A stretch of 64,000 nt of DNA, from contig NZ_PQWB01000026.1 in the NCBI RefSeq assembly GCF_002924365.1, positions 1 through 64,000 on the forward strand, written 5' to 3'. Positions 16,475-23,643 of the stretch are shown in pieces. Position 1 is the stretch's first letter; each line of letters opens with the position of its first letter. Origin of the DNA: Chromobacterium alticapitis. Its GTDB lineage: Bacteria > Pseudomonadota > Gammaproteobacteria > Burkholderiales > Chromobacteriaceae. The notes beneath the pieces were generated by a model. That model searched no databases and was not told where the DNA came from. It saw nothing but the letters and a program-made list of their open reading frames with translations. Position numbers and translations under genes: made by a program.

Positions 16475-17608
16475 ATGATGTCATCTCCCGGCTCGCGCCT
16501 TCCCGTTACCCAGCCCTTCCTGCCCCCACTGGAAGAATTCTTGCCCTATCTAGAGCAGATATGGAGCAGCAAACAACTGAGCAACAACGGCCCCTTCCAC
16601 CGCCAGCTTGAGGCCCGCCTTGCGGACTACCTCGGAGTTGAATATATCTCCTTATTTGCCAACGGCACAATCGCGCTCATCACCGCGTTGCAAGCGCTAG
16701 GCATCAAAGGAGAGGTCATCACCAGTCCATACAGTTTCGTCGCCACCAGTCATGCGCTGATGTGGAACGGCATCCGTCCGGTCTTCGCAGACATCGACCC
16801 CAACTCGGCCAATATCGACCCTGCTCGGATAGAAGCCCTGATCACTGAGCGCACCACCGCAATTCTGCCAGTCCATGTCTATGGAACACCGTGCGACATG
16901 GATGCGATCCAACGAATTGCCGACCGGCATGGCCTGCAAGTAATCTACGATGCGGCGCACTGCTTTGGCGTCAAGCAGGACGGACGCTCCATCCTGCTGG
17001 ACGGCGACCTCTCCATTCTCAGCTTCCACGCCACCAAGGTGTTTAATACCTTCGAGGGCGGCGCCATCGTCTGCCACAGCGCAGAAATGAAGCAGCACAT
17101 CGATCATCTGAAAAACTTCGGCTTTGTTGATGAAATTACGGTAGTGGAGGCCGGCATCAACGGCAAGATGAGCGAAATTCAATCGGCAATGGGTCTGCTA
17201 CAGCTGCAATATATAGATGAAATCTCCATTCGCCGCCGCCGCCTCTATGAGCGCTATGTCGCCGCGCTAAGCCAAGTACCCGGCATCGCTCTTCATCCAG
17301 TGGCGAACAACGTGGAGTGGAACTATGCCTATTTTCCAATCTACATCACCGCGCCCTACCCGCTGGACCGCGACGGGCTGTATCAGGCCTTCCGCGATGT
17401 CGATGTGCTCGCACGGCGTTATTTCTACCCGCTGATCAGCGATTTCGCCATCTATCACTCTGAGCCATCCGCGCTACAGCCTTTGCCAGTGGCCAAACGC
17501 AAGGCGGAACAGGTGCTGTGCCTGCCTATCTATCCCGACCTCAGCGACGAGCAACAGGACTTCATCATCAACTTAGTGCGCAATCCCCCCCGGACAAAGG
17601 AGACCTGA
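16475..17608 (+). CDS. DegT/DnrJ/EryC1 family aminotransferase
   Basis: The 377-residue protein is a PLP-dependent sugar aminotransferase of the DegT/ArnB family. The PLP-phosphate/nitrogen site is D-A-A-H at 159-162, and the catalytic lysine is in S-F-H-A-T-K-V-F-N at residue 188, followed by F-E-G-G. Such enzymes transfer an amino group to a nucleotide-linked keto-sugar. All key residues are present, so it should be active. GGAGAAG precedes the start; ATG at 16478 is also possible. It overlaps the next gene (TGATG). It probably makes an amino sugar used for glycan decoration; the sugar itself cannot be deduced. Confidence 0.85.
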   Translation: MMSSPGSRLPVTQPFLPPLEEFLPYLEQIWSSKQLSNNGPFHRQLEARLADYLGVEYISLFANGTIALITALQALGIKGEVITSPYSFVATSHALMWNGIRPVFADIDPNSANIDPARIEALITERTTAILPVHVYGTPCDMDAIQRIADRHGLQVIYDAAHCFGVKQDGRSILLDGDLSILSFHATKVFNTFEGGAIVCHSAEMKQHIDHLKNFGFVDEITVVEAGINGKMSEIQSAMGLLQLQYIDEISIRRRRLYERYVAALSQVPGIALHPVANNVEWNYAYFPIYITAPYPLDRDGLYQAFRDVDVLARRYFYPLISDFAIYHSEPSALQPLPVAKRKAEQVLCLPIYPDLSDEQQDFIINLVRNPPRTKET

Positions 17609-18585
17609 TGGAATCGTCTGTCAGCCCGCTCCCGGCTATCGGCGGTTATTTCGAGCTGGAACTGCCGCCGGCTCTCGGCCACCTCTATCCCGACGCCTTG
17701 AGGCTGCAATCGGCGCGAGCCTCGCTTCTCGCGCTGCTGCGGCAACTCCGCCCTTCCCGTTTGTGGTTGCCCCGCTTCATCTGCCCAACCATGCTGGAGC
17801 CGGTTCGTCGCTCAGGCGTGTCGCTATGCTTCTACCCGATAGACCATAACTACCGGCCTCCTATTGATTTAGCCCCCGCGCCCGGCGAGTTGCTGCTTTA
17901 CGTCAACTACTACGGCATTTGCGACGAACAAATCGAGTCGCTGTTGCAACGAGTGCCGAAGGAGCGCGTCGTACTGGACTTTTCGCAAGCCTTCTTCTCG
18001 CCCCCTCCGGATTGCCTGGCGACCATCTACTCCCCGCGCAAGTTTTTTGGGGTGCCGGATGGCGCTTACTTATGCAGCGCTTTGAACATCCCTCAGCCAG
18101 CGGAAACCGAAACGCTGTCGCTGGAAAGATTTCGACCATTGCTCACGCGGCTGGCAGACTCGCCGGAGGCCGGCTACCCGCACATTCTTGAAGCCCGTCG
18201 CACTTTCAAAAACCAGGAACCCAAACGCATGTCGCAGTTAACGGAGCGCTTGCTGGCCAGCATCGACTATCCCCGCGCCCGATCGCAACGGCGAATGAAC
18301 GCCGCGCAATACCACACCGCCTTCGGCGACCTCAATCCCTTGCCGATTCCCGCCGGCGCCTCTCCTCTAGCCTATCCTCTGTATTGCGAGAAACCTGATC
18401 TGCGCGAAATATTGGCCGCGCAGCGCATCTTCGTCGCCAAATACTGGCCAGACCTGGAGCTGGCTGCAGACAGCGCAACGGAAGCCGCGCTAGCTGAACA
18501 TACGCTGGCCCTACCCTGCGACCAGCGTTATGGCGAAGCCGACATCGCCCGCGTCATCGCGGCGCTGAGAGCCGCGCTGAACTGA
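17608..18585 (+). CDS. Divergent DegT-like PLP-dependent protein
   Basis: This 325-residue protein is not obviously similar to its neighbour but keeps the outline of a fold-type I aminotransferase. An early A-R-A-S-L-L-A-L-L helix is followed by L-P-R-F-I-C-P. D-F-S-Q-A at 124-128 resembles D-A-x-Q-A, and S-P-R-K-F-F-G-V-P-D-G at 142-152 has a lysine at 145 in the place of the Schiff-base lysine. It is shorter than typical DegT enzymes. Translation is coupled to the upstream aminotransferase through the TGATG overlap. Its exact reaction is unknown; a role in making the same modified sugar is inferred from the operon. Confidence 0.55.
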   Translation: MESSVSPLPAIGGYFELELPPALGHLYPDALRLQSARASLLALLRQLRPSRLWLPRFICPTMLEPVRRSGVSLCFYPIDHNYRPPIDLAPAPGELLLYVNYYGICDEQIESLLQRVPKERVVLDFSQAFFSPPPDCLATIYSPRKFFGVPDGAYLCSALNIPQPAETETLSLERFRPLLTRLADSPEAGYPHILEARRTFKNQEPKRMSQLTERLLASIDYPRARSQRRMNAAQYHTAFGDLNPLPIPAGASPLAYPLYCEKPDLREILAAQRIFVAKYWPDLELAADSATEAALAEHTLALPCDQRYGEADIARVIAALRAALN

Positions 18586-18587
18586 AC

Positions 18588-19310
18588 TCAAGCATCGATC
18601 AACGACGCATTCTCCCGCAAGGCTTTCAACACCTCCGCCGGCGCGTTCCACATCAGCGCGTCCAACACCGACAACCCTGGCTCGAAAGCCAAGTCTGCCG
18701 TCGCATACCGCATCGGCTGAAAATCCAGAAACTTCAACTCGATGCCGCGGCGAGCAAACGCCGCCCGCTCGAACAGTTCCCGCCCCCCCAATGGATTGAT
18801 GTAGCGCGTGGCGCCCTCCTGCTCAGCGATGAGCGGCGCCCAGTCTCCCGGCCCCATATCCTCAGGCACAGGATAATGCCGCGCCGATGCTACTACATGA
18901 TGGAATGGCAGCCCCAGATAAGAACAGGTCGCCTTCAGCGTCTGCAAGTTCAGATTGACCAGAGAGTCGCTGCCATTCGCAGCGGCAAAGCCCTCCTCGA
19001 TCAGTGCCACCGTCTGACGGTAAAACGGCGCCCGCTTCCGATAATGGCTAAGCTTGCCCAGCAGACTATTCTTGCTTGCCGCCAAATCCTGCACTCTGGC
19101 CTCATGGATACGGATGGCGGTGGAGCCATTGGCAAGCGGCACTGCGATGTAGTTCCAGCCGCCTGACGGATGCAACACGCGGTTGCGGGTCATCCAGCTC
19201 TTGTGGGTGTATTGGGTCAAATCAAACACCACCCACTTCTCCGCCTGCGCGATCAGGGCGAAGTGCCCAAGGTACGGGAAGAAATAGGGCTGCATGATCG
19301 CAACATTCAT
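18588..19310 (-). CDS. WbqC-like protein
   Basis: The 240-residue protein starts M-N-V-A-I-M-Q-P-Y-F-F-P-Y-L-G, the hallmark opening of the WbqC family. Later features are V-F-D-x-T-Q-Y-x-x-K-S-W-x-x-R-N and a C-terminal half with Y-I-N-P-x-G-G. WbqC-like genes are found in O-antigen and other glycan clusters together with DegT aminotransferases, but I know of no firmly established reaction. The ATG at 19310 has AGGGGG upstream and begins two bases after the stop of the preceding gene, indicating an operon. It converges with the plus-strand aminotransferase pair, only two bases apart. Confidence 0.8.
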   Translation of the reverse strand: MNVAIMQPYFFPYLGHFALIAQAEKWVVFDLTQYTHKSWMTRNRVLHPSGGWNYIAVPLANGSTAIRIHEARVQDLAASKNSLLGKLSHYRKRAPFYRQTVALIEEGFAAANGSDSLVNLNLQTLKATCSYLGLPFHHVVASARHYPVPEDMGPGDWAPLIAEQEGATRYINPLGGRELFERAAFARRGIELKFLDFQPMRYATADLAFEPGLSVLDALMWNAPAEVLKALRENASLIDA

Positions 19311-19312
19311 GT

Positions 19313-20521
19313 TCACCCCCTGCGCAGCGCCGCTCGCACCGAGCCGGCTTGAGCCTGCAATGCGGCAATGGCTCGGCCTATGGCTTCGGCCTGCCGTACC
19401 GACACCCTCGCCCCCAGCGGCAACTGCACCAAACTATGGGCCAATCTTTCTGCCTGCGTCTCGTCCTGACAATGGCGGCGGGCGGCATCTGCATACACCG
19501 GGCTGCGCAGCCAAACCGGCACGGTTCGGGCCGAGATGTTTTCCGCGCGCAGCGCAAGCGCCAACTCCGCGGCGCTCAAGCCAAATGCCGCCTCGTCCAC
19601 ACGCAGCAACAAATTCTGATGCGTAGGCTCCGCTGTCTCGTCGCCCGGCTGCCACAACATCACGCCGGGCACGCCGCGCAAAGCTGCGGAATAGCTGTCG
19701 AACAGGGAGCGATTGCGCGCCAAATATTCGTCTATGCGCTGTAGATTATGCAGAGCGACGGCGGCCTGGGCTTCAGACAACCGGCCATTGCTGGTCTTCA
19801 CCACCGGCACGATCACATTGCCCATGCCGTAATTGCTGCGGATATTGCGAATATGGGCCGCCAACGCGTCATCGTCGGTACAGATCACTCCGCCCTCTGC
19901 CCCGCTCAGCAAATTCTCCGAATGCAAGGAAAATACTTCCATCGCGCCATTGCCGCCCAACCGTCTACTGTTCGTCCTCGCTCCCAAGGACTGCGCGGAG
20001 TCGAAATACAACGCAACGCCATGACGATCCGCCAATTCACGCAACGCTGCCGCGTTGTCCGCGCCGCCCCAGGCATTCATCGCCAGAATGGCGACGGGTC
20101 GGTCCTCAGCCAGGATAGACTCCAGCATCCCCAGATCCAGCCCGCCGGTGGCCGTGTCCACATCGCAGAACAATGGCTCGCAATCCGCCCATAGCAAAGA
20201 CTGCGCCGTCCAGGCATGTCCCAGTGCGGAAACCACCACTTTGCCACGCAAACCCAGGGCCTGCGCCGCCAACACCAGGGCGATTTCTGCATTGGTGGTG
20301 CACATCGCGTGGCGCACGCCGCAATATTCCGCCAGCGAGGCTTCCAGCCGCTGCGCCAAGGGACCATGATTGGTGTAGTACTGGCGGTTGAAGATGTCCC
20401 GGAAAGCCGCCTCATAGGCATGCCAATCAGGGAAGTTATGCTGTCCCAACGGCACGTTCTGCTCTGTCAACGGCGCGCCGCCCAACACAGCCAATTGGCG
20501 TTCGGTGTCGATCTGGCTCAT
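19313..20521 (-). CDS. DegT/DnrJ-like protein lacking the catalytic lysine
   Basis: This 402-residue protein has the full length and order of a DegT/EryC1 aminotransferase, including C-T-T-N-A-E near 74-79 and F-D-S-A-Q at 173-177. At the Schiff-base position it reads F-S-L-H-S-E-N-L-L-S-G-A-E-G-G: asparagine 203 replaces the lysine (codon AAT). It cannot form the usual internal aldimine. It may be a dehydratase-like enzyme (the related ColD has histidine at this site), a regulatory or scaffold partner of the neighbouring enzyme, or a binding protein. The gene overlaps the upstream aminotransferase by four bases, so the two are probably made in equal amounts. Confidence 0.75.
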   Translation of the reverse strand: MSQIDTERQLAVLGGAPLTEQNVPLGQHNFPDWHAYEAAFRDIFNRQYYTNHGPLAQRLEASLAEYCGVRHAMCTTNAEIALVLAAQALGLRGKVVVSALGHAWTAQSLLWADCEPLFCDVDTATGGLDLGMLESILAEDRPVAILAMNAWGGADNAAALRELADRHGVALYFDSAQSLGARTNSRRLGGNGAMEVFSLHSENLLSGAEGGVICTDDDALAAHIRNIRSNYGMGNVIVPVVKTSNGRLSEAQAAVALHNLQRIDEYLARNRSLFDSYSAALRGVPGVMLWQPGDETAEPTHQNLLLRVDEAAFGLSAAELALALRAENISARTVPVWLRSPVYADAARRHCQDETQAERLAHSLVQLPLGARVSVRQAEAIGRAIAALQAQAGSVRAALRRG

Positions 20522-21711
20522 CGCACTCCCCTAGCGCGGATTTCCGCCCCATTTTGATAAATGAAGGCCAACAGGCCGACGATCTGCTCGATATCCGCTT
20601 CGCTGACGAAGTAGCCGCACGGCAGCAGCATGAAGCGCTGGGCTAGGCGCTCGGTTTGCGACAAATCGCCAAAAATCATGTCATAGCCGGTTTTTTTCTG
20701 ATGCAGCGGCGGGGAATAATAGGCACGGCACAGCATTTTCTCCGAGTTCAACAGTTTGACTGTATCGTCACGGCTGATAGGCCAGTCCTCCAGCAATTCC
20801 ACCAGGATATTCTTGAAACCGCAGCGCTCGCTCTCGTCGAACTCGCGCAGCCGTACGCCAGGCACGCTTGACAAGCCGCGGCGGTAGGCATAATAGCGCC
20901 GCCGATTATCATCCACTTGACGCTCCACATCGTCCAACGCCGCCAGCGCCATTGCCGCATGCATTTCGTTTTGCCTGACGCCCAGGCCTGGCATCGTCAT
21001 CTGCCCGCTCTCATCCACTCCGTAATCGCGCAGCGCGCGCAAGCGCTCAGCCAATGCGTCGTCATTGGTCGTGACATAGCCGCCTTCAAAGGCGTTAAAC
21101 AGCTTGCTCGACTGCATGGAGAAACACTCCGCGCTGCCGCAAGCGCCTATTTTTCGCCCCCGGTGCGACTCGTACACCGATTCCACCGCGTCGAACAGCA
21201 GAGGAACGCCTGTGCGCTCGGACAATGCTTCCAATCCATCCACATCGCAGCAGTTGACGATGGGATGGACGCCGAGGATCAGGGCGGTATGCTCGTTAAT
21301 GTGCGGCGCGGCGGTTTCCGCCGTGATGCACAGCAGTTCCGGATCCACTTCACAAAAATGCGGCGTCAGCCCGGCCCAGGCCACAATGTCTGCCAGCCGA
21401 CGATAGGTCAGCGATGGCATGACCACTTCGCGACGCCCCGGCAAAGCCAGGCTTTTCATCGTCATCACCAGGCCCCAGAAACCACCGCAAAACGACACGC
21501 AATGGCGCACGCCGTGAAACTCCGCCAACCGGCGCTCGTGCAGGGCCTCGACTACGCCATGATCGGTGAATTGTCCATTCTCAAAAAACTGCTTCGAGTA
21601 AGCGAGAAAGGTCTCAATGTCCGGCCGTACCAGATTCGATATCGACCGTATGCTGTCAAACAAAGGCTGGCCACCGTAACAGGCCAGATCGTCCGCCTTC
21701 TGCTTCTGCAT
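20518..21711 (-). CDS. DegT/DnrJ/EryC1 family aminotransferase
   Basis: The 397-residue protein is DegT-like with lysine 203 in F-S-M-Q-S-S-K-L-F-N-A-F-E-G-G-Y and aspartate 174 in L-F-D-A-V-E-S. The usual H/Q after D-A-x is glutamate here. It should be PLP-dependent and active. Its length and the position of the active-site loop match the adjacent lysine-less protein almost exactly, so the two may be an old duplication acting as a pair. It follows the methyltransferase gene by nine bases and overlaps the next gene by four, which places it in the middle of a minus-strand operon. Confidence 0.8.
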   Translation of the reverse strand: MQKQKADDLACYGGQPLFDSIRSISNLVRPDIETFLAYSKQFFENGQFTDHGVVEALHERRLAEFHGVRHCVSFCGGFWGLVMTMKSLALPGRREVVMPSLTYRRLADIVAWAGLTPHFCEVDPELLCITAETAAPHINEHTALILGVHPIVNCCDVDGLEALSERTGVPLLFDAVESVYESHRGRKIGACGSAECFSMQSSKLFNAFEGGYVTTNDDALAERLRALRDYGVDESGQMTMPGLGVRQNEMHAAMALAALDDVERQVDDNRRRYYAYRRGLSSVPGVRLREFDESERCGFKNILVELLEDWPISRDDTVKLLNSEKMLCRAYYSPPLHQKKTGYDMIFGDLSQTERLAQRFMLLPCGYFVSEADIEQIVGLLAFIYQNGAEIRARGVR

Positions 21712-21720
21712 TCCTGCTCC

Positions 21721-22413
21721 CTATCCCAGAATTTCCAACACCGCGTTATAGCGGTAATGCGATTGGTAGAAGTGATCCGGCATGCGGCTGACGCTCAGGC
21801 GCCAGCCCGCCGCGCCGGCCAAAGCCTCCATCTGCGCAGGATTGCGCCAGCGGCCGATCTGCGAGGCGGGATCCTCTACGTCATGGCTGTAGTCGATACC
21901 GGAAGGGTAGAAATGGATGGCCAAATCGCGGTCCGGCAAATTGCCCAGAAACACCCGCGTCACGTTGACGAAACGCTGTCTCAGCGTGCGCAACACTTCG
22001 CTTGCCGTGTTGTCATCCATATATGACAACACGGCAAAGCACATAGCCTTATTGAAGCGCTCCGGGTCAGGCTCGCCGCGCAGATAACTCAACGCGTCGG
22101 AAAAAAGGAAATCGAAGCCAGCCCGATGGAATTTACGCTGCCCCACCGATACCAGATATTCCGAGAAATCAATGCCCAAATATCCAGCGCAATCGTCGAA
22201 CAAATAATGCGACAAAGCGCCGTTGCCGCAGCCGATGTCCAGCAATGTATCGCCCGACGACAGCTGCAAGCCGGATCTCATCGCCGCTACCATCAGCAGG
22301 ATCTGATCCTCGGGGATAGGCTTGCCATAGGCGGTTCGCCTCACTTGTCCCCAAATGTCGTCCGGGTCCAGCGTTTTTGGATACTCTTTATAATCCGACT
22401 TTGGGTACTCCAT
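21721..22413 (-). CDS. Class I SAM-dependent methyltransferase
   Basis: The 230-residue protein has the SAM-binding motif L-L-D-I-G-C-G-N-G-A near residue 57, then G-I-D-F-S-E-Y and a motif II region with A-M-C-F-A-V-L-S-Y. AAGGAAGG precedes the ATG. It is the first gene of the unit methyltransferase, aminotransferase, lysine-less paralogue, WbqC-like. Its substrate may be the sugar or acyl group produced by the operon; this is inference from position. No similarity to a specific named methyltransferase is evident. Confidence 0.75.
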   Translation of the reverse strand: MEYPKSDYKEYPKTLDPDDIWGQVRRTAYGKPIPEDQILLMVAAMRSGLQLSSGDTLLDIGCGNGALSHYLFDDCAGYLGIDFSEYLVSVGQRKFHRAGFDFLFSDALSYLRGEPDPERFNKAMCFAVLSYMDDNTASEVLRTLRQRFVNVTRVFLGNLPDRDLAIHFYPSGIDYSHDVEDPASQIGRWRNPAQMEALAGAAGWRLSVSRMPDHFYQSHYRYNAVLEILG

Positions 22414-22434
22414 AACCTTCCTTTGTTCAGCGCG

Positions 22435-23163
22435 TCACCCGGCGAAACAGGCTTCCAGCGTACGCATCAAAGCCTCGACGCTCTTGGCCGCCACCGCAGG
22501 ATCGAACTCCACTTGAGTCTGGCGTCCCTTGCCGGCCGCCCAATTGCTCACCAGGCAAAGATGGGCATAAGGCAACGCCAGCTCGCGCGCCAGCGCGGCC
22601 TCCGGCATGCCGGTCATTCCGACTATATCGGCGCCGTCTCGCTCCAGCTTGAGAATCTCTGCCGCGCTTTCCAGCCGCGGCCCCTGGGTGCAGGCGTAGA
22701 CGCCGTCGCGCACGCCGCTGATGCCGGTAGCCTTGATCGCATCCAGCAGACGCTGGCGCAGGGCATGGTCGTAAGGAGAAGTGAACTCGGCATGGACCAC
22801 CGGCCGCTCCGGCCCCTCGAAATAAGTATGCTTGCGGCCCCAGCTGTAATCGATGATGTCATGCGGCACCACCAGCCGGCCCGGCGCCATGTCCGGACGA
22901 ATGCCGCCCACCGTGCCGATGGCGATCACGCCCTTGACGCCTTGGTTATGCAGCGCCCACAGATTGGCGCGGTAATTGATTTCATGCGGCGCCAGCGAAT
23001 GGCCATAGCCGTGGCGGGCGATGAACACTACATTTTGCCCGGCCAGCTTGCCATAGGTCAGGGCGCAGGACGGGTCGCCGTATGGCGTGCGCACGACTTG
23101 GCGATGCGTCACCTCCAGCACCGGCAATTGCGCCAGCCCGCTTCCACCGATGATTGCCAACAT
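22435..23163 (-). CDS. S-methyl-5'-thioinosine / methylthioadenosine phosphorylase
   Basis: The 242-residue protein belongs to the MTAP/PNP family. It has the phosphate-binding G-G-S-G at residues 6-9, A-R-H-G with N-Y-R-A-N, G-T-V-G-G and C-T-Q-G-P-R-L-E-S. The active-site stretch is V-G-M-T-G-M-P-E-A, and the tail reads S-N-W-A-A-G where human MTAP has a different, [19 protein letters not shown] motif. This favours 6-oxopurine (methylthioinosine) specificity as described for Pseudomonas. It recycles methylthio-nucleosides from SAM metabolism. The ATG at 23163 has GGGGAGA upstream; longer frames back to 23388 are rejected because the family begins at I-I-G-G-S-G. Confidence 0.88.
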   Translation of the reverse strand: MLAIIGGSGLAQLPVLEVTHRQVVRTPYGDPSCALTYGKLAGQNVVFIARHGYGHSLAPHEINYRANLWALHNQGVKGVIAIGTVGGIRPDMAPGRLVVPHDIIDYSWGRKHTYFEGPERPVVHAEFTSPYDHALRQRLLDAIKATGISGVRDGVYACTQGPRLESAAEILKLERDGADIVGMTGMPEAALARELALPYAHLCLVSNWAAGKGRQTQVEFDPAVAAKSVEALMRTLEACFAG

Positions 23164-23391
23164 ATCCGTCTCCCCTTTGTCATTCTGAGCGGCTCCCGCA
23201 TGGCGCTTGTCCATACCGTTCGACAATATCCAGCCGCTTTTCCTGATTATGTCCGAATCCGCGCCGAAATGGACAACTAATCCGCGCCTGCGCGCCGAGA
23301 TGGCAGCATTACCTTGAGCTTGCTTCTGGTCTTTGCCCACCCATGCGGCAAGACTGCTCCACGAACTGGCGGACTTGATCTTGATCAATTA

Positions 23392-23410
23392 AATGATAAT
23401 GGTTATCATT
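23392..23410 (+). promoter_or_regulatory. Fur box of the heme uptake operon
   Basis: A 19-base near-perfect palindrome, 9-1-9, reads AATGATAAT then G then GTTATCATT, five bases before the hemP start. It agrees with the Fur consensus and predicts repression when iron is sufficient. Confidence 0.9.
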
Positions 23411-23415
23411 AGCAA

Positions 23416-23586
23416 ATGAACGCAAAACACGCCCCTGTTCCTGAACGCAACGACCCCGCCCCGGCGGCGCCGCTGCTGCACAGCCGCCAGCTGTTTGGAG
23501 GCGGACGCGAAATCTTGATCGAGCATCAGGGCGAGTTGTACCGGTTGCAGCTCACGCGCAACGGCAAACTGATACTGATCAAATAA
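23416..23586 (+). CDS. hemP: Hemin uptake protein HemP
   Basis: This 56-residue gene directly follows the Fur box. The C-terminal half S-R-x-L-F-G-G-G-R-E-I-L-I-x-H-x-G-x-x-Y-x-L-x-x-T-x-x-G-K-L-I-L-x-K is the signature of HemP/HmuP. HemP proteins are needed for full expression or function of heme receptors in several betaproteobacteria and rhizobia. The ribosome site is weak (A-rich). It is first in the hem/hmu operon, 57 bases before the receptor. The small size makes it easy to miss. Confidence 0.92.
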   Translation: MNAKHAPVPERNDPAPAAPLLHSRQLFGGGREILIEHQGELYRLQLTRNGKLILIK

Positions 23587-23643
23587 CCCCCGCAAGCCAG
23601 CCGACAGCCAGCCAGCGGAAACGACTAGCACTCTGGAGTTTCC

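Noticed and set aside
16389-16478. 29-codon leader frame ending in the aminotransferase start
   Set aside because: It spans the TATAAT that may be the promoter, has a poor ribosome site and shows no attenuator-like codon run.
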